From Stenotrophomonas mori (GTDB lineage Bacteria; Pseudomonadota; Gammaproteobacteria; Xanthomonadales; Xanthomonadaceae): DNA of 64,000 nucleotides. The stretch lies in assembly GCF_023556335.1 (NCBI RefSeq), contig NZ_JAIKTS010000001.1:930001-994000 (forward strand). The letters run 5' to 3'. Positions 27,630-35,769 of the stretch are shown piece by piece (positions within the stretch are counted from its first letter, which is position 1; each line of letters begins with the position of its first letter). The position numbers and the translations under genes are program-made. The notes beneath the pieces were generated by a model that did no database searches, was not told the DNA's origin, and saw only the letters and a program-made list of their open reading frames with translations.

Positions 27630-28640
27630 ATGAAACCCCCTGCCGGCCCCCCGACGATCCCTTCGCTGCCCCGCGAGCTGCGCAGCGTGCCGCTGCGCAC
27701 CATTGCGCCGGTGGCCACGCTGGCATTGCTGGTCTTCGCCGGCTGGCTGGCCTGGCATGGGCGAACGGGCTGGGCACTGGCGGCACTGGCCTGTGCCGCA
27801 CCCGCCGCGGCCGCGACGTGGCTGTCCCATCGCCGCGCCGTACGGCTTTCGCGCGCCGGCCTGCTGCTGTGCCTGGCCCATGTCGCCGGCTGCCTGTTGT
27901 CCGCCGCCATCCTGGGGGCCAGCGCCCTGCCCTGGTCGCTGCTGGTGCTGATGGTCAATTTCTTCCTGGTCCCCAACCGCATCGCGACACCCGCCAACCT
28001 GGCGATGGTCGCCGGCCTGCTGGCCCTGCCCGGCGTGCTGCGCTCCCCGGCGCCGGACCTGCAGGCGCTGGCGGTGATCGGCCTGATCCTCGGCTTCGGC
28101 TTCCGGTTCTCGCGGCGCATGCACGGCGACCGCACGCGACTGGAGCTGCTGGCCTCGTTGGACGAACTCACCGGGCTGCCCAATCGCCGCGCACTGGAGA
28201 AGACCCTGACACAGCAGATCGTCAGCACCCGCCAGGGACGTTTCCGGCATGCGCTGGTGATCCTGGACATCGACCATTTCAAGGACGTCAACGACCGCTA
28301 CGGGCACACCGCCGGCGACAACGCCCTGATCGAACTGGCGGCGATCCTGCGGAGCGAGCTGCGCGAACAGGACAAGGTGTTCCGCTTCGGCGGCGAGGAA
28401 TTCGTGGTGCTGGCCGAGGCCGGCAACCGCGATGCGCTGGCTCGCTTCACCGAGCGCCTGCGCCAGTCGGTCCAGCAGTCGCTGCACGGCCCCGGCGGCG
28501 GCATCACCATCTCCCTGGGCGCGGCCATGTATGCCGGGGAGAAGTACTGGCAGGACTGGTTCTCGCGCGCCGATGCCGCGCTCTACCTGGCCAAGGGCAG
28601 CGGCCGCAACAGCGTGGTGGTCGCCGACGACCTGGCCTGA
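27630..28640 (+). CDS. Membrane-bound diguanylate cyclase (GGDEF)
   Basis: The 336-residue product has an N-terminal membrane module with about five or six hydrophobic segments (residues 25-165). A GGDEF domain follows, starting at LASLDELTGLPNRRALEKTL. The active-site motif is GGEEF (near residue 254, in FRFGGEEFVVLAE), which is catalytically competent in known cyclases. I see no RxxD inhibitory site five residues before it, since the preceding residues are EQDKVFRF. I chose the ATG at 27630, which begins the lead before the first membrane segment; the upstream TTG extension reads through GC-rich sequence. It probably makes c-di-GMP in response to a membrane cue. Confidence 0.92.
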   Translation: MKPPAGPPTIPSLPRELRSVPLRTIAPVATLALLVFAGWLAWHGRTGWALAALACAAPAAAATWLSHRRAVRLSRAGLLLCLAHVAGCLLSAAILGASALPWSLLVLMVNFFLVPNRIATPANLAMVAGLLALPGVLRSPAPDLQALAVIGLILGFGFRFSRRMHGDRTRLELLASLDELTGLPNRRALEKTLTQQIVSTRQGRFRHALVILDIDHFKDVNDRYGHTAGDNALIELAAILRSELREQDKVFRFGGEEFVVLAEAGNRDALARFTERLRQSVQQSLHGPGGGITISLGAAMYAGEKYWQDWFSRADAALYLAKGSGRNSVVVADDLA

Positions 28641-28760
28641 GCCGCACGGCGGCCGCCCCGGAGCACTCCTGGGCAGCCGGCGGAGACACCGATCAGCCCC
28701 GGTCACGGAGCAGCGCCGGCTTTCCCCCAAGACTCCCCGCATAGCTGGCGGCCGCATTAC

Positions 28761-28826
28761 CGGCCAGGCCCCGCCGCTACAGAACAGCTACCCGCCTCTC
28801 TTGTAGAGCGGGGCCCCGCCCCGCTT
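28761..28826. repeat. REP dimer 1 with GTAG heads
   Basis: A minus-oriented element (28761-28781, GTAG head at 28781-28778) faces a plus-oriented element (28804-28826, GTAG at 28804). The two are 22 nt apart. The plus element forms AGCGGGGC / GCCCCGCT with a CCC loop. GTAG-headed palindromes of this kind are the REP/SMAG elements of Stenotrophomonas and Xanthomonas, mobilised by RAYT transposases. Confidence 0.8.
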
Positions 28827-28847
28827 GGGCATTGCCGACCAGGCCCC

Positions 28848-28915
28848 GCCGGGCGCGGCCCGGCGCTACAGTGCGGCCGCTCTCCTCACGTGTAGAGCGG
28901 GGCCTCGCCGGCCGG
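28848..28915. repeat. REP dimer 2 with GTAG heads
   Basis: This second pair has the same layout as the first: a minus element (28848-28870) with a perfect CGCCGGGC / GCCCGGCG stem, a 22-nt spacer, and a plus element from 28893. It lies exactly 89 nt after dimer 1 at both heads, so the two dimers are a tandem repeat. The rest of the 437-bp gap (28641-29077) holds no gene I can support. Confidence 0.8.
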
Positions 28916-29034
28916 CACGGCAGGACAGCGCACGCCCGGGCAGCCCGAGTCCCGCTTTATGTGGACCTGTCTGGCGATCACGGATCATCATCCGCGCCGG
29001 GGCCGGGCTCCCTGGGGAACTCCGCAAAAGGAAA

Positions 29035-29052
29035 GAGCCGCTTGCGCGGCTC
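29035..29052 (-). terminator. Terminator of the OmpA-family lipoprotein gene
   Basis: GAGCCGC (29035-29041) pairs with GCGGCTC (29046-29052) around a 4-nt loop. Read on the minus strand it is followed by TTTCCTTTT. It lies 26 nt after the lipoprotein stop. Confidence 0.75.
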
Positions 29053-29077
29053 CTTCCAGACAGGAACTACGGTCGGG

Positions 29078-29776
29078 TCACGAGCGCAGCGGGATCACCC
29101 GGATCTCGACGCGGCGGTTCTGCGCGCGGCCGTAATCGGTGCTGTTGTCGGCGACCGGGTAGTTCTTGCCAGCGCCGAGGGTCTCGATGCGCTCACGCTG
29201 CACGCCCTGGGCGCTGAGGTAGGCCGCCACCGCGTCCGCACGCTCCTTGGAGATGCGGTTGTTCACCGCGTCGGTGCCGATGCTGTCGGTATGGCCCACC
29301 ACCTCGATCATGGTCTGGTTGTACTCGGACAGGGTCGAGGCCACGCCATTGAGGGCGCCGTAGAACTGCGGCTTGAGGGTGGTCTTGTTGAAATCGAACG
29401 TGATGCCATCGGGCAGGTTCAGGGTGATGTTGTCGCCCTGGCGCTGCACGTCGATGCCGGTATTGGCGGTGCGCTCGCGCAGGGCGCGCTCCTGGCGGTC
29501 CTGGTAGTTGCCGACCGCGGCGCCGCTGAGTGCGCCGATGCCGGCGCCGACCATCGCGCGCTGGCGCCGCTCGGTGGCGCTGTCGCCGCTGAGCAGGCCG
29601 GCGGCAACACCGATGGCGGTGCCGATCAGGGCTCCCTTGCCGGTGCGGTTCTGCTGCTGGGTCGGATTGCCGTAGGGGTCGCTCTGCACATAGGAGCCGC
29701 CGCTGGCGCAGGCCGACAACACGGCGGCGGCGACCAGGCCGATGGAAAGGTTGCGGACAACGGTACGGGTACTCAT
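29078..29776 (-). CDS. OmpA-family lipoprotein (YiaD-like)
   Basis: The 232-residue product has a lipoprotein signal (lipobox LSAC, Cys about 22 residues from the start). A glycine-zipper segment follows (GALIGTAIGVAAGLLSG and AMVGAGIGALSGAAVG), then an OmpA C-terminal peptidoglycan-binding domain with TFDFNKTTLKPQFYGAL, IEVVGHTDSIGTDAVNNRIS and GRAQNRRVEIRV. This is the architecture of E. coli YiaD. It should be anchored in the outer membrane and bind peptidoglycan. I chose the ATG at 29776 because it begins the signal peptide; the longer open frame adds 37 unrelated residues. Confidence 0.94.
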   Translation of the reverse strand: MSTRTVVRNLSIGLVAAAVLSACASGGSYVQSDPYGNPTQQQNRTGKGALIGTAIGVAAGLLSGDSATERRQRAMVGAGIGALSGAAVGNYQDRQERALRERTANTGIDVQRQGDNITLNLPDGITFDFNKTTLKPQFYGALNGVASTLSEYNQTMIEVVGHTDSIGTDAVNNRISKERADAVAAYLSAQGVQRERIETLGAGKNYPVADNSTDYGRAQNRRVEIRVIPLRS

Positions 29777-30294
29777 CGGGAATCTCCTTCTAGGGATGCG
29801 CGTGCCAGCGTGGATCACGCCCGCAGCATAAACAGCCCGGCGCGATTGGCGGATGACGACGCGGCCGTCGCGAGGGTCTCCATTCATCTATCTGTCCAGG
29901 CGTTCATCGCAGCCGCGCCCCACGGCCCGCGGCGTAGGGCCCGCGCAGGCGCCACCCGCCGGCAGACAGGCCGTGCGGGAGGTCACCTGGAATGGCCTGA
30001 ATCCGCACCGTGCCCGGCGGGACGGCCTCCTCCCACCAAGAGGAATCATGGAATGCCCGGCCGGCGCCGTGCAGGTACCGCGTCGGGCGGAGGGCTCCCC
30101 GGTACGGCAGCGGCCCGCGGCCGGCATGCCGTTTCATGCGCGGCGGGGCGAGGCACTGCGCTGCAGGAACGAGGGAGGATCCGATGCAAGGCGGCGAAAA
30201 GGCGCTGGAGCGTCCAGTGCCGTCCACGGCCTGGACGAGGCCTTGCCACCGGACAGCAGGACGGCCGCCCTCCCCCTGCGGCGAGGTGCAGCCG
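29777..30294. other. 518-bp gap without a supported gene
   Basis: Between the OmpA-type lipoprotein (start at 29776) and the small lipoprotein gene ending at 30295 I see no frame with a recognisable protein. The open frames that cross it have random-looking Arg/Ala/Pro-rich translations. The first 60 bp must hold the promoter of the OmpA-family gene. No tRNA, repeat or strong hairpin stood out. Confidence 0.45.
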
Positions 30295-30732
30295 CTACCC
30301 GTCACTCCAGGTGGCGCTGTAGAGCTGCCAGCGGCCTTCGTTCTCGCGCCAGTGGCTGACCACCCGCTGCAGGCGTCCGCGCTCGGGCAACAGGCCGCCA
30401 TCGCCACCGGTCAGCAGGACCGTGAAGCGGACCGTCGCGGTCGCGCCCTCCCCCATCTCCACCGTCAATGGCCCGGTCCGCGCGCCCACGCGGGCATTGA
30501 GCAGCAACTGCCCGCGCAGCAACCGCCCCAGCCCGTCATGGTCGAGGCCGTCGTTGCCGATGAAGTCGCCGGCCACGGCCGCCATGAACACCTTGGGCCG
30601 GCCCTGTTCCACCGCCGCCTGCATCTGCGCGATCGTCTCGCGCAGGCGCTGTTCCGGCGGCTGCCGGGCACAGCCGCCCAGCGCCAGGACAAGCAGCACC
30701 AGCCCTGCCAACGCCCGCATCGATCGGATCAT
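30295..30732 (-). CDS. Small lipoprotein with an NTF2/SnoaL-like domain
   Basis: The 145-residue product has a lipoprotein signal (MIRSMRALAGLVLLVLALGGC, lipobox LGGC). The remaining 120 residues run helix first (LRETIAQMQAAVEQGRPKVFMAAV), then DFIGNDGLDHDGLGRLLRGQLL and several strands ending GRWQLYSATW. This pattern fits the NTF2/SnoaL-like fold, with no catalytic assignment possible. I chose the ATG at 30732 because GGGAGAG lies just before it; the two upstream ATGs in frame lack this. It is transcribed divergently from rpfB across 107 bp. A link with DSF signalling is not shown. Confidence 0.8.
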   Translation of the reverse strand: MIRSMRALAGLVLLVLALGGCARQPPEQRLRETIAQMQAAVEQGRPKVFMAAVAGDFIGNDGLDHDGLGRLLRGQLLLNARVGARTGPLTVEMGEGATATVRFTVLLTGGDGGLLPERGRLQRVVSHWRENEGRWQLYSATWSDG

Positions 30733-30839
30733 CTCTCCCTTCGCCTTTTCCATTCTGGACGGTATGCTGCGGACGAGGGGCGTCGTCGCCGGACGTCCGG
30801 TGCCATCCACTAGACCACATCCAATTCCTGGAGGGGAAG

Positions 30840-32522
30840 ATGAATCAGGAGCGTCCCTGGCTGCAGAGTTATCCCGCCGGCGTGCCGGCCGAGATCGACG
30901 TCGAAGAATTCCGCTCCGTGGCGGCGGTGTTCGATGCGTCCGTGGCCAAGTTCCGCAACCGTCCCGCCTACTCCAATTTCGGCAAGGTGCTGACCTACGG
31001 TGAAGCCGATGCGCTGGTCTCGCGGTTCGCCGCCTACCTGCTGGGCGAACTGCAGCTGAAGAAGGGCGACCGCGTGGCGGTGATGATGCCCAACTGCCTG
31101 CAGTATCCCATCGTCACCTTCGGCATCCTCCGTGCCGGCCTGACCGTGGTCAACGTCAACCCTCTCTACACCGCGCGCGAGCTGAAGCACCAGCTGGTGG
31201 ACGCCGGGGTCTCGGTACTGGTGGTGGTGGACAACTTCGGCGACACCGTGCAGCAGGTCATCGCCGACACCCCGGTCCGGCAGGTGATCACCACCGGCCT
31301 GGGCGACCTGCTCGGTTTCCCCAAGGGGCCGATCGTCAACTTCGTGCTCCGCTACATCAAGAAGATGGTGCCCGACTACCGCATCAAGGGCGCGGTGCGC
31401 TTCCGCGAGACGCTGCGGCTGGGCGCCCGGCACCCGCTGCCGGCGGTGGAGGTGAACCACGACGACATCGCCTTCCTGCAGTACACCGGCGGCACCACCG
31501 GGGTCGCCAAGGGCGCGATGCTCACCCACCGCAACCTGGTGGCCAACATGCAGCAGGCCTCGGCGTGGATCGCCGCGTCCGGGGTCAAGCCCGGCGAGGA
31601 GGTGATCATCACCGCACTGCCGCTGTACCACATCTTCGCGTTGACGGCGAACGGCCTGGTCTTCATGAAACTGGGCGGCCTGAACCACCTGGTCACCAAT
31701 CCGCGCGACATGAAGGGCTTCGTCAAGGAGCTCAAGGGCACCCGCTTCACCGCCATCACCGGCGTCAATACGCTGTTCAACGGCCTGCTCAACACGCCCG
31801 GGTTCGAGGACGTCGACTTCTCGGCGCTCAAGGTCACCCTGGGCGGCGGCATGGCGGTACAGCGGGCGGTTGCCGAGCGCTGGAAGAAGGTGACCGGCAC
31901 CACCCTGGTGGAGGCCTACGGGCTGACCGAGACCTCGCCGGCGGCCTGCATCAATCCGCTGGACCTGGCCGAATACAACGGCGCCATCGGCCTGCCGATC
32001 CCCTCTACCGACGCCTGCGTGAAGGACGACGACGGCAACATCGTCGCGGTCGGCGAGGTCGGCGAGCTGTGCATCCGCGGCCCGCAGGTGATGAAGGGCT
32101 ACTGGCACCGTCCCGACGAGAGCGCCAAGGCGATGGACGCCGAGGGCTGGCTGCATACCGGCGACATGGCGCGGATGGACGAGAAGGGCTTCTTCTACAT
32201 CGTCGACCGCAAGAAGGACATGATCCTGGTGTCCGGTTTCAACGTGTATCCGAACGAGGTCGAGGACGTGATCGCGATGATGCCCGGCGTCCTGGAGGTG
32301 GCCGCGGTGGGCGTTCCCAGCGAGAAGTCCGGCGAAGTGGTCAAGGTGGTGATCGTCCGCAAGGATCCAGGCCTGACCGAGGAGCAGGTCAAGGAGTTCG
32401 CGCGCGCCAACCTCACCGGCTACAAGCACCCGCGCATCGTCGAGTTCCGCAAGGAGCTGCCCAAGAGCAACGTCGGCAAGATCCTGCGCCGCGAACTGCG
32501 CGACGCCCCCGCCCCGGACTGA
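30840..32522 (+). CDS. rpfB: Fatty acyl-CoA ligase RpfB (FadD family)
   Basis: RpfB/FadD activates long-chain fatty acids to acyl-CoA. In Xanthomonas RpfB has been linked to turnover of the DSF signal, and it also works as a fatty-acid ligase. The 560-residue product shows the AMP-binding motif YTGGTTGVAKGAMLTHRNL at about 215-233, VEAYGLTETSPAACINPL, and WLHTGDMARMDEKGFFYIVDRKKDMI. The C-terminal catalytic Lys lies in LPKSNVGKILRRELR. It is the first gene of the rpf block, followed by rpfF in the same direction. A strong hairpin lies between them. Confidence 0.93.
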   Translation: MNQERPWLQSYPAGVPAEIDVEEFRSVAAVFDASVAKFRNRPAYSNFGKVLTYGEADALVSRFAAYLLGELQLKKGDRVAVMMPNCLQYPIVTFGILRAGLTVVNVNPLYTARELKHQLVDAGVSVLVVVDNFGDTVQQVIADTPVRQVITTGLGDLLGFPKGPIVNFVLRYIKKMVPDYRIKGAVRFRETLRLGARHPLPAVEVNHDDIAFLQYTGGTTGVAKGAMLTHRNLVANMQQASAWIAASGVKPGEEVIITALPLYHIFALTANGLVFMKLGGLNHLVTNPRDMKGFVKELKGTRFTAITGVNTLFNGLLNTPGFEDVDFSALKVTLGGGMAVQRAVAERWKKVTGTTLVEAYGLTETSPAACINPLDLAEYNGAIGLPIPSTDACVKDDDGNIVAVGEVGELCIRGPQVMKGYWHRPDESAKAMDAEGWLHTGDMARMDEKGFFYIVDRKKDMILVSGFNVYPNEVEDVIAMMPGVLEVAAVGVPSEKSGEVVKVVIVRKDPGLTEEQVKEFARANLTGYKHPRIVEFRKELPKSNVGKILRRELRDAPAPD

Positions 32523-32560
32523 CCCCGGCCGCCGCCCGCGCGAGGCCTGCGGCACACAAT

Positions 32561-32590
32561 GAAGGCCCCGCCGGCGACGGCGGGGCCTTC
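32561..32590 (+). terminator. Strong hairpin between rpfB and rpfF
   Basis: GAAGGCCCCGCCG (32561-32573) and CGGCGGGGCCTTC (32578-32590) form a perfect 13-bp stem with a GCGA loop, 38 nt after the rpfB stop. There is no T run after it, so it may be an incomplete terminator or a transcript-processing site that lowers rpfF read-through. Confidence 0.6.
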
Positions 32591-32693
32591 GCGCATTCAC
32601 GGTACCGGTGCCGCGTGTAGGATCGCGGAGTGCCAGCGACCGGCCCGCCGCCCACGCCTCCGACTCTGCGGGCCTTCTGCCAGGATCCCGTCC

Positions 32694-33569
32694 ATGAGTG
32701 CGATCGAACTGCGGCCTGTCCGCACCCCCGCTTCCCCCTACGCCACCATCCGCGTCCACGACGATGCCGCCGCCGATGTGCACTGGCTGCACATGCACGC
32801 CGACACCGCCCCGGGCATCCGGCCCTGCTTCCGCAAGCCGTTGATGACCGAGATGCACGCCTACCTGGACGGCATCACCGGCGACTGCCGCGCCCGGCCC
32901 ACCCGCCTGCGCCACCTTGTGCTGGCCTCGGCCGCCGACGCCTTCAACCTGGGCGGCGACCTGGATGTGTTCTCCGCGCTGATCCGCGCCCGCGACGGCG
33001 ACGGCCTGCTGCGCTACGCGCGCAGCTGCATCGACGGCGTGTACCGCTTCCATGCCGGGCTCGACGGCAGCTTCCGCACCATCGCGCTGCTGCAGGGCGA
33101 TGCGCTCGGCGGCGGCCTGGAAATGGCGCTGTCCTGCCACACCATCGTCGCCGAGGAAGGCGTGGGCATGGGGCTGCCGGAAGTGCTGTTCGGCCTGTTC
33201 CCGGGCATGGGCGCCTACAACTTCCTGAGCCGCCGGGTCTCGCCGCGGCTGGCCGAGCGCATCATCCTGGAAGGCAGGGTGCATTCGGCCGAGGAGATGC
33301 ATGCCCTGGGGGTCGTCGACCTCCTGGTGCCGCGCGGCCAGGGCGAGCAGGCGGTGAACGACCTGATCCGCCAGCAGCAGCGCATCCCGCAGTCGTACCT
33401 GGCGATGAACGCGGTGCGCGGCATCTCGCACCGGGTCGACTACCAGGAACTGTTGGACATCACCCGGGTGTGGGTCGATGCCGCGCTGGCGCTGGACGAG
33501 AAGTCGCTGCGCACCATGGACCGCCTGGTCAAGGCCCAGACCCGGCGCAGCGGCCAGGTGCGCGCTTGA
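32694..33569 (+). CDS. rpfF: DSF synthase RpfF (enoyl-CoA hydratase family)
   Basis: RpfF makes the diffusible signal factor, a cis-2-unsaturated fatty acid, by dehydrating and hydrolysing 3-hydroxyacyl-ACP. The 291-residue crotonase-fold product shows HLVLASAADAFNLGGDLDVFS, LQGDALGGGLEMALSCHTI and EEGVGMGLPEVLFGLFPGMGAYNFLSRR. It ends with EKSLRTMDRLVKAQTRRSG, close to Xanthomonas RpfF. The two catalytic glutamates of the family fall at E143 and E163. I chose the ATG at 32694 because the next conserved region starts soon after it; the upstream extension would cross the hairpin. It converges on rpfC with a 24-bp gap. Confidence 0.95.
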   Translation: MSAIELRPVRTPASPYATIRVHDDAAADVHWLHMHADTAPGIRPCFRKPLMTEMHAYLDGITGDCRARPTRLRHLVLASAADAFNLGGDLDVFSALIRARDGDGLLRYARSCIDGVYRFHAGLDGSFRTIALLQGDALGGGLEMALSCHTIVAEEGVGMGLPEVLFGLFPGMGAYNFLSRRVSPRLAERIILEGRVHSAEEMHALGVVDLLVPRGQGEQAVNDLIRQQQRIPQSYLAMNAVRGISHRVDYQELLDITRVWVDAALALDEKSLRTMDRLVKAQTRRSGQVRA

Positions 33570-33593
33570 GGAATGCGGGCGCGGCGGTGCGGC

Positions 33594-35768
33594 TCAGCCG
33601 GTCACGTCGTCGTGCGACGGCGTGCGCCCCTGGGCGCGCGCCGCCAGCGCTCGGTGGCCGTCCTGCAACGCGGCCTGGAGCCGCGCATGCAGGACCGCCC
33701 AGTCCTCCTTGAGCTGCCAGTCGGCCCTGTGCATCAGCTCGCCGGCCTGGCGGGCGACCGTCAACAAGCCCAGGTTGGCCGCCACGCCCTTGACCGCATG
33801 GGCGTGCTCGCGCAACAGGCTCCAGCGCGCATGCTGCGCGTCATCGGGCAACGCGCCGATCCCCGCGTCCAGGTCGTCCAGGCACTGGCGCACGAATTCG
33901 CGTTCGAAGCCCTGGCCCATGCCCAGCGCGGCCAGCTCGTCCAGCACACCGGTATCGAGCACGGCATCACCGGCCGGTACCGCGGCGATCACCGTGGCCA
34001 TGTCGCCAGCTGCCACCGGAACGCCGCCGGCGATGTCCGCCATGGTCTCCAGCAGCCGCGCCGCCACCACCGGCTTGGCCATGAACGCATAGGCCCCGGC
34101 CTGGTCGCAGCGCTGGATCGCCTCGGGCGTGACGTCGGCGCTGAGGATCACCACCGGCGTGCGCGGGCCGCCACCGGCCTGCATCACCCGCAGCTGCTTG
34201 AGCAGGTCCAGTCCGCTCATGCCCGGCATGTGCAGGTCGGTGATCGCCACGTCGAAGTCGCGTGCGGCCAATGCATCCAGCGCGTCCTCGGCGCCCTGCA
34301 CGCACACCACCCGGTGGCCGGCCTTCTGCAACAGCCGCTGCAGCACCATGCGGTTGGCCTCGTGGTCGTCGGCCACCAGCACCTCCAGGCTGCGCACCCG
34401 CGCGCGGTGGCGCCGGAACGGGTCGGCAAAGGCGATGACGTTGCCGGCCTCCTCCAGGGTACCCCCCTCCCCGGCCGCCCCCTCCTGCGCCTGACCCGGG
34501 CAGCCGACCGCCCGTCCCAGCGGCAGCTCGACCCAGAAGCAGCTGCCGGCCGGCAGGTTCTCGCGGTAGCCGATCTCGCCGCCCATCGCCTGTGCCAGGC
34601 TGCGGGCGATCGTGGTGCCCAGGCCGGTGCCCTCGTGACGCCGGGCCATCGATGCATCGGCCTGCTCGAAGGCCTCGAACAGCCGCGGCCGCAGCGAGGG
34701 CGCCACGCCGATGCCGGTGTCGAGGATCTCGAAGCGCACCGGCAGCGGTGCATCCGCGGCCGCCGGGCCGGCCGCCACCCGGATCTCCACCCCGCCGTGG
34801 TCGGTGAACTTGACCGCATTGCCGGCCAGGTTGAGCAGGATGTGGCGCAGGTGGCCGACATCGCCCTGCAGCGCATCGGGCACCCCGGCCTCGACGAACA
34901 CCTGGTAGTCCAGCTGCTTGGCGCGCGCCTGCGGCGCCAGGATCTGGCCGATCGACTGGATCAGCTCGGCCAGCGAGAAGTCCTGCGCCGTGACCCGCAG
35001 CTTGCCGGCCTCGATGGCGGAGATGTCCAGCACCTCCTCCACCAGCGCCAGCAGGGTGCGCGCCGACGCCTGGATGGTGCCGAGGCATTCGCGCTGCTCC
35101 TCGTCCAGGCGGGTGGTGGCCAGCAGCTCGGTCATGCCCGACAGGCCGTTCAAGGGCGTGCGGAACTCGTGGCTCATGTTGGCCAGGAAGCGGCTCTTGG
35201 CATCGCTGGCGCGGCGCGCCTCGGCCATCGCCCGGGTCAGCTGCCGCAGCAGGCTGGAGAAATACAGCGGGATCGCGGCCAGCCCGACCAGCAGGCCGAT
35301 GCCCAGGCCCAGGTTGCGCTGCCAGTAGTCGCTCAACGCCAGGGTGACGCCGAAGCTGAGCGTCGCCATAGCCACCGCCAGCATCAGGTAGCGGTTGCCG
35401 AAGCGCATGCCGTTGCCGACCGTCACCCACATCACCACCACGTAGATGCAGGCCATCGGTTCGCCGATGGTGCTCATCGCCGCGGCCATCAGCGCGTAAT
35501 CGTCGACCATCCCCAGGATGCGGCGCAGGTCCGAGCGCCCGGGCTTCCACAGCAACCAGCCCATCAACGCCAGTGACAGCCCCTGCGCGATCAGGATCAG
35601 GGTGATCACCAGCCGCAGCTGCGCCGGCGGCAGGTCCCAGCGCCCGGCCGACAACAGCACGTAGCACAGGATCAACGCGATCATCACGATGCGCACGAAC
35701 GCCTGCGCATGCTCGCTGTCCCCGCGTTGCCGCAGGCGCTGCCGGAGCCGGGCCACGACGCTCGCCAC
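33594..35768 (-). CDS. rpfC: Hybrid sensor histidine kinase RpfC (DSF receptor)
   Basis: RpfC senses DSF, phosphorylates RpfG and, in Xanthomonas, restrains RpfF. The 724-residue product begins with RGDSEHAQAF, as in Xanthomonas RpfC, then about five membrane segments (25-175). The kinase H-box is MSHEFRTPLNG with His200. N and G boxes follow (LNLAGNAVKFTD, DTGIGVAP, GTGLGTTIA). The receiver has Asp511 in AITDLHMPGMSG and Lys565 in FMAKP. The C-terminal HPt domain has His657 in HAVKGVAANLG. I chose the GTG at 35768 because GGAGG lies seven bases upstream, inside the end of rpfG. The frame upstream is the shadow of rpfG. Confidence 0.95.
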   Translation of the reverse strand: MASVVARLRQRLRQRGDSEHAQAFVRIVMIALILCYVLLSAGRWDLPPAQLRLVITLILIAQGLSLALMGWLLWKPGRSDLRRILGMVDDYALMAAAMSTIGEPMACIYVVVMWVTVGNGMRFGNRYLMLAVAMATLSFGVTLALSDYWQRNLGLGIGLLVGLAAIPLYFSSLLRQLTRAMAEARRASDAKSRFLANMSHEFRTPLNGLSGMTELLATTRLDEEQRECLGTIQASARTLLALVEEVLDISAIEAGKLRVTAQDFSLAELIQSIGQILAPQARAKQLDYQVFVEAGVPDALQGDVGHLRHILLNLAGNAVKFTDHGGVEIRVAAGPAAADAPLPVRFEILDTGIGVAPSLRPRLFEAFEQADASMARRHEGTGLGTTIARSLAQAMGGEIGYRENLPAGSCFWVELPLGRAVGCPGQAQEGAAGEGGTLEEAGNVIAFADPFRRHRARVRSLEVLVADDHEANRMVLQRLLQKAGHRVVCVQGAEDALDALAARDFDVAITDLHMPGMSGLDLLKQLRVMQAGGGPRTPVVILSADVTPEAIQRCDQAGAYAFMAKPVVAARLLETMADIAGGVPVAAGDMATVIAAVPAGDAVLDTGVLDELAALGMGQGFEREFVRQCLDDLDAGIGALPDDAQHARWSLLREHAHAVKGVAANLGLLTVARQAGELMHRADWQLKEDWAVLHARLQAALQDGHRALAARAQGRTPSHDDVTG

Positions 35769-35769
35769 C

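Noticed and set aside
28761..28915. A CRISPR-like array
   Set aside because: The repeats alternate in orientation and are GTAG-headed palindromes with different spacers of equal length; there are no direct repeats with unique spacers and no cas genes.
29904..30407. A 167-codon minus-strand frame in the gap near rpfB
   Set aside because: Its translation is random-looking and it overlaps the end of the small lipoprotein gene in a different phase.
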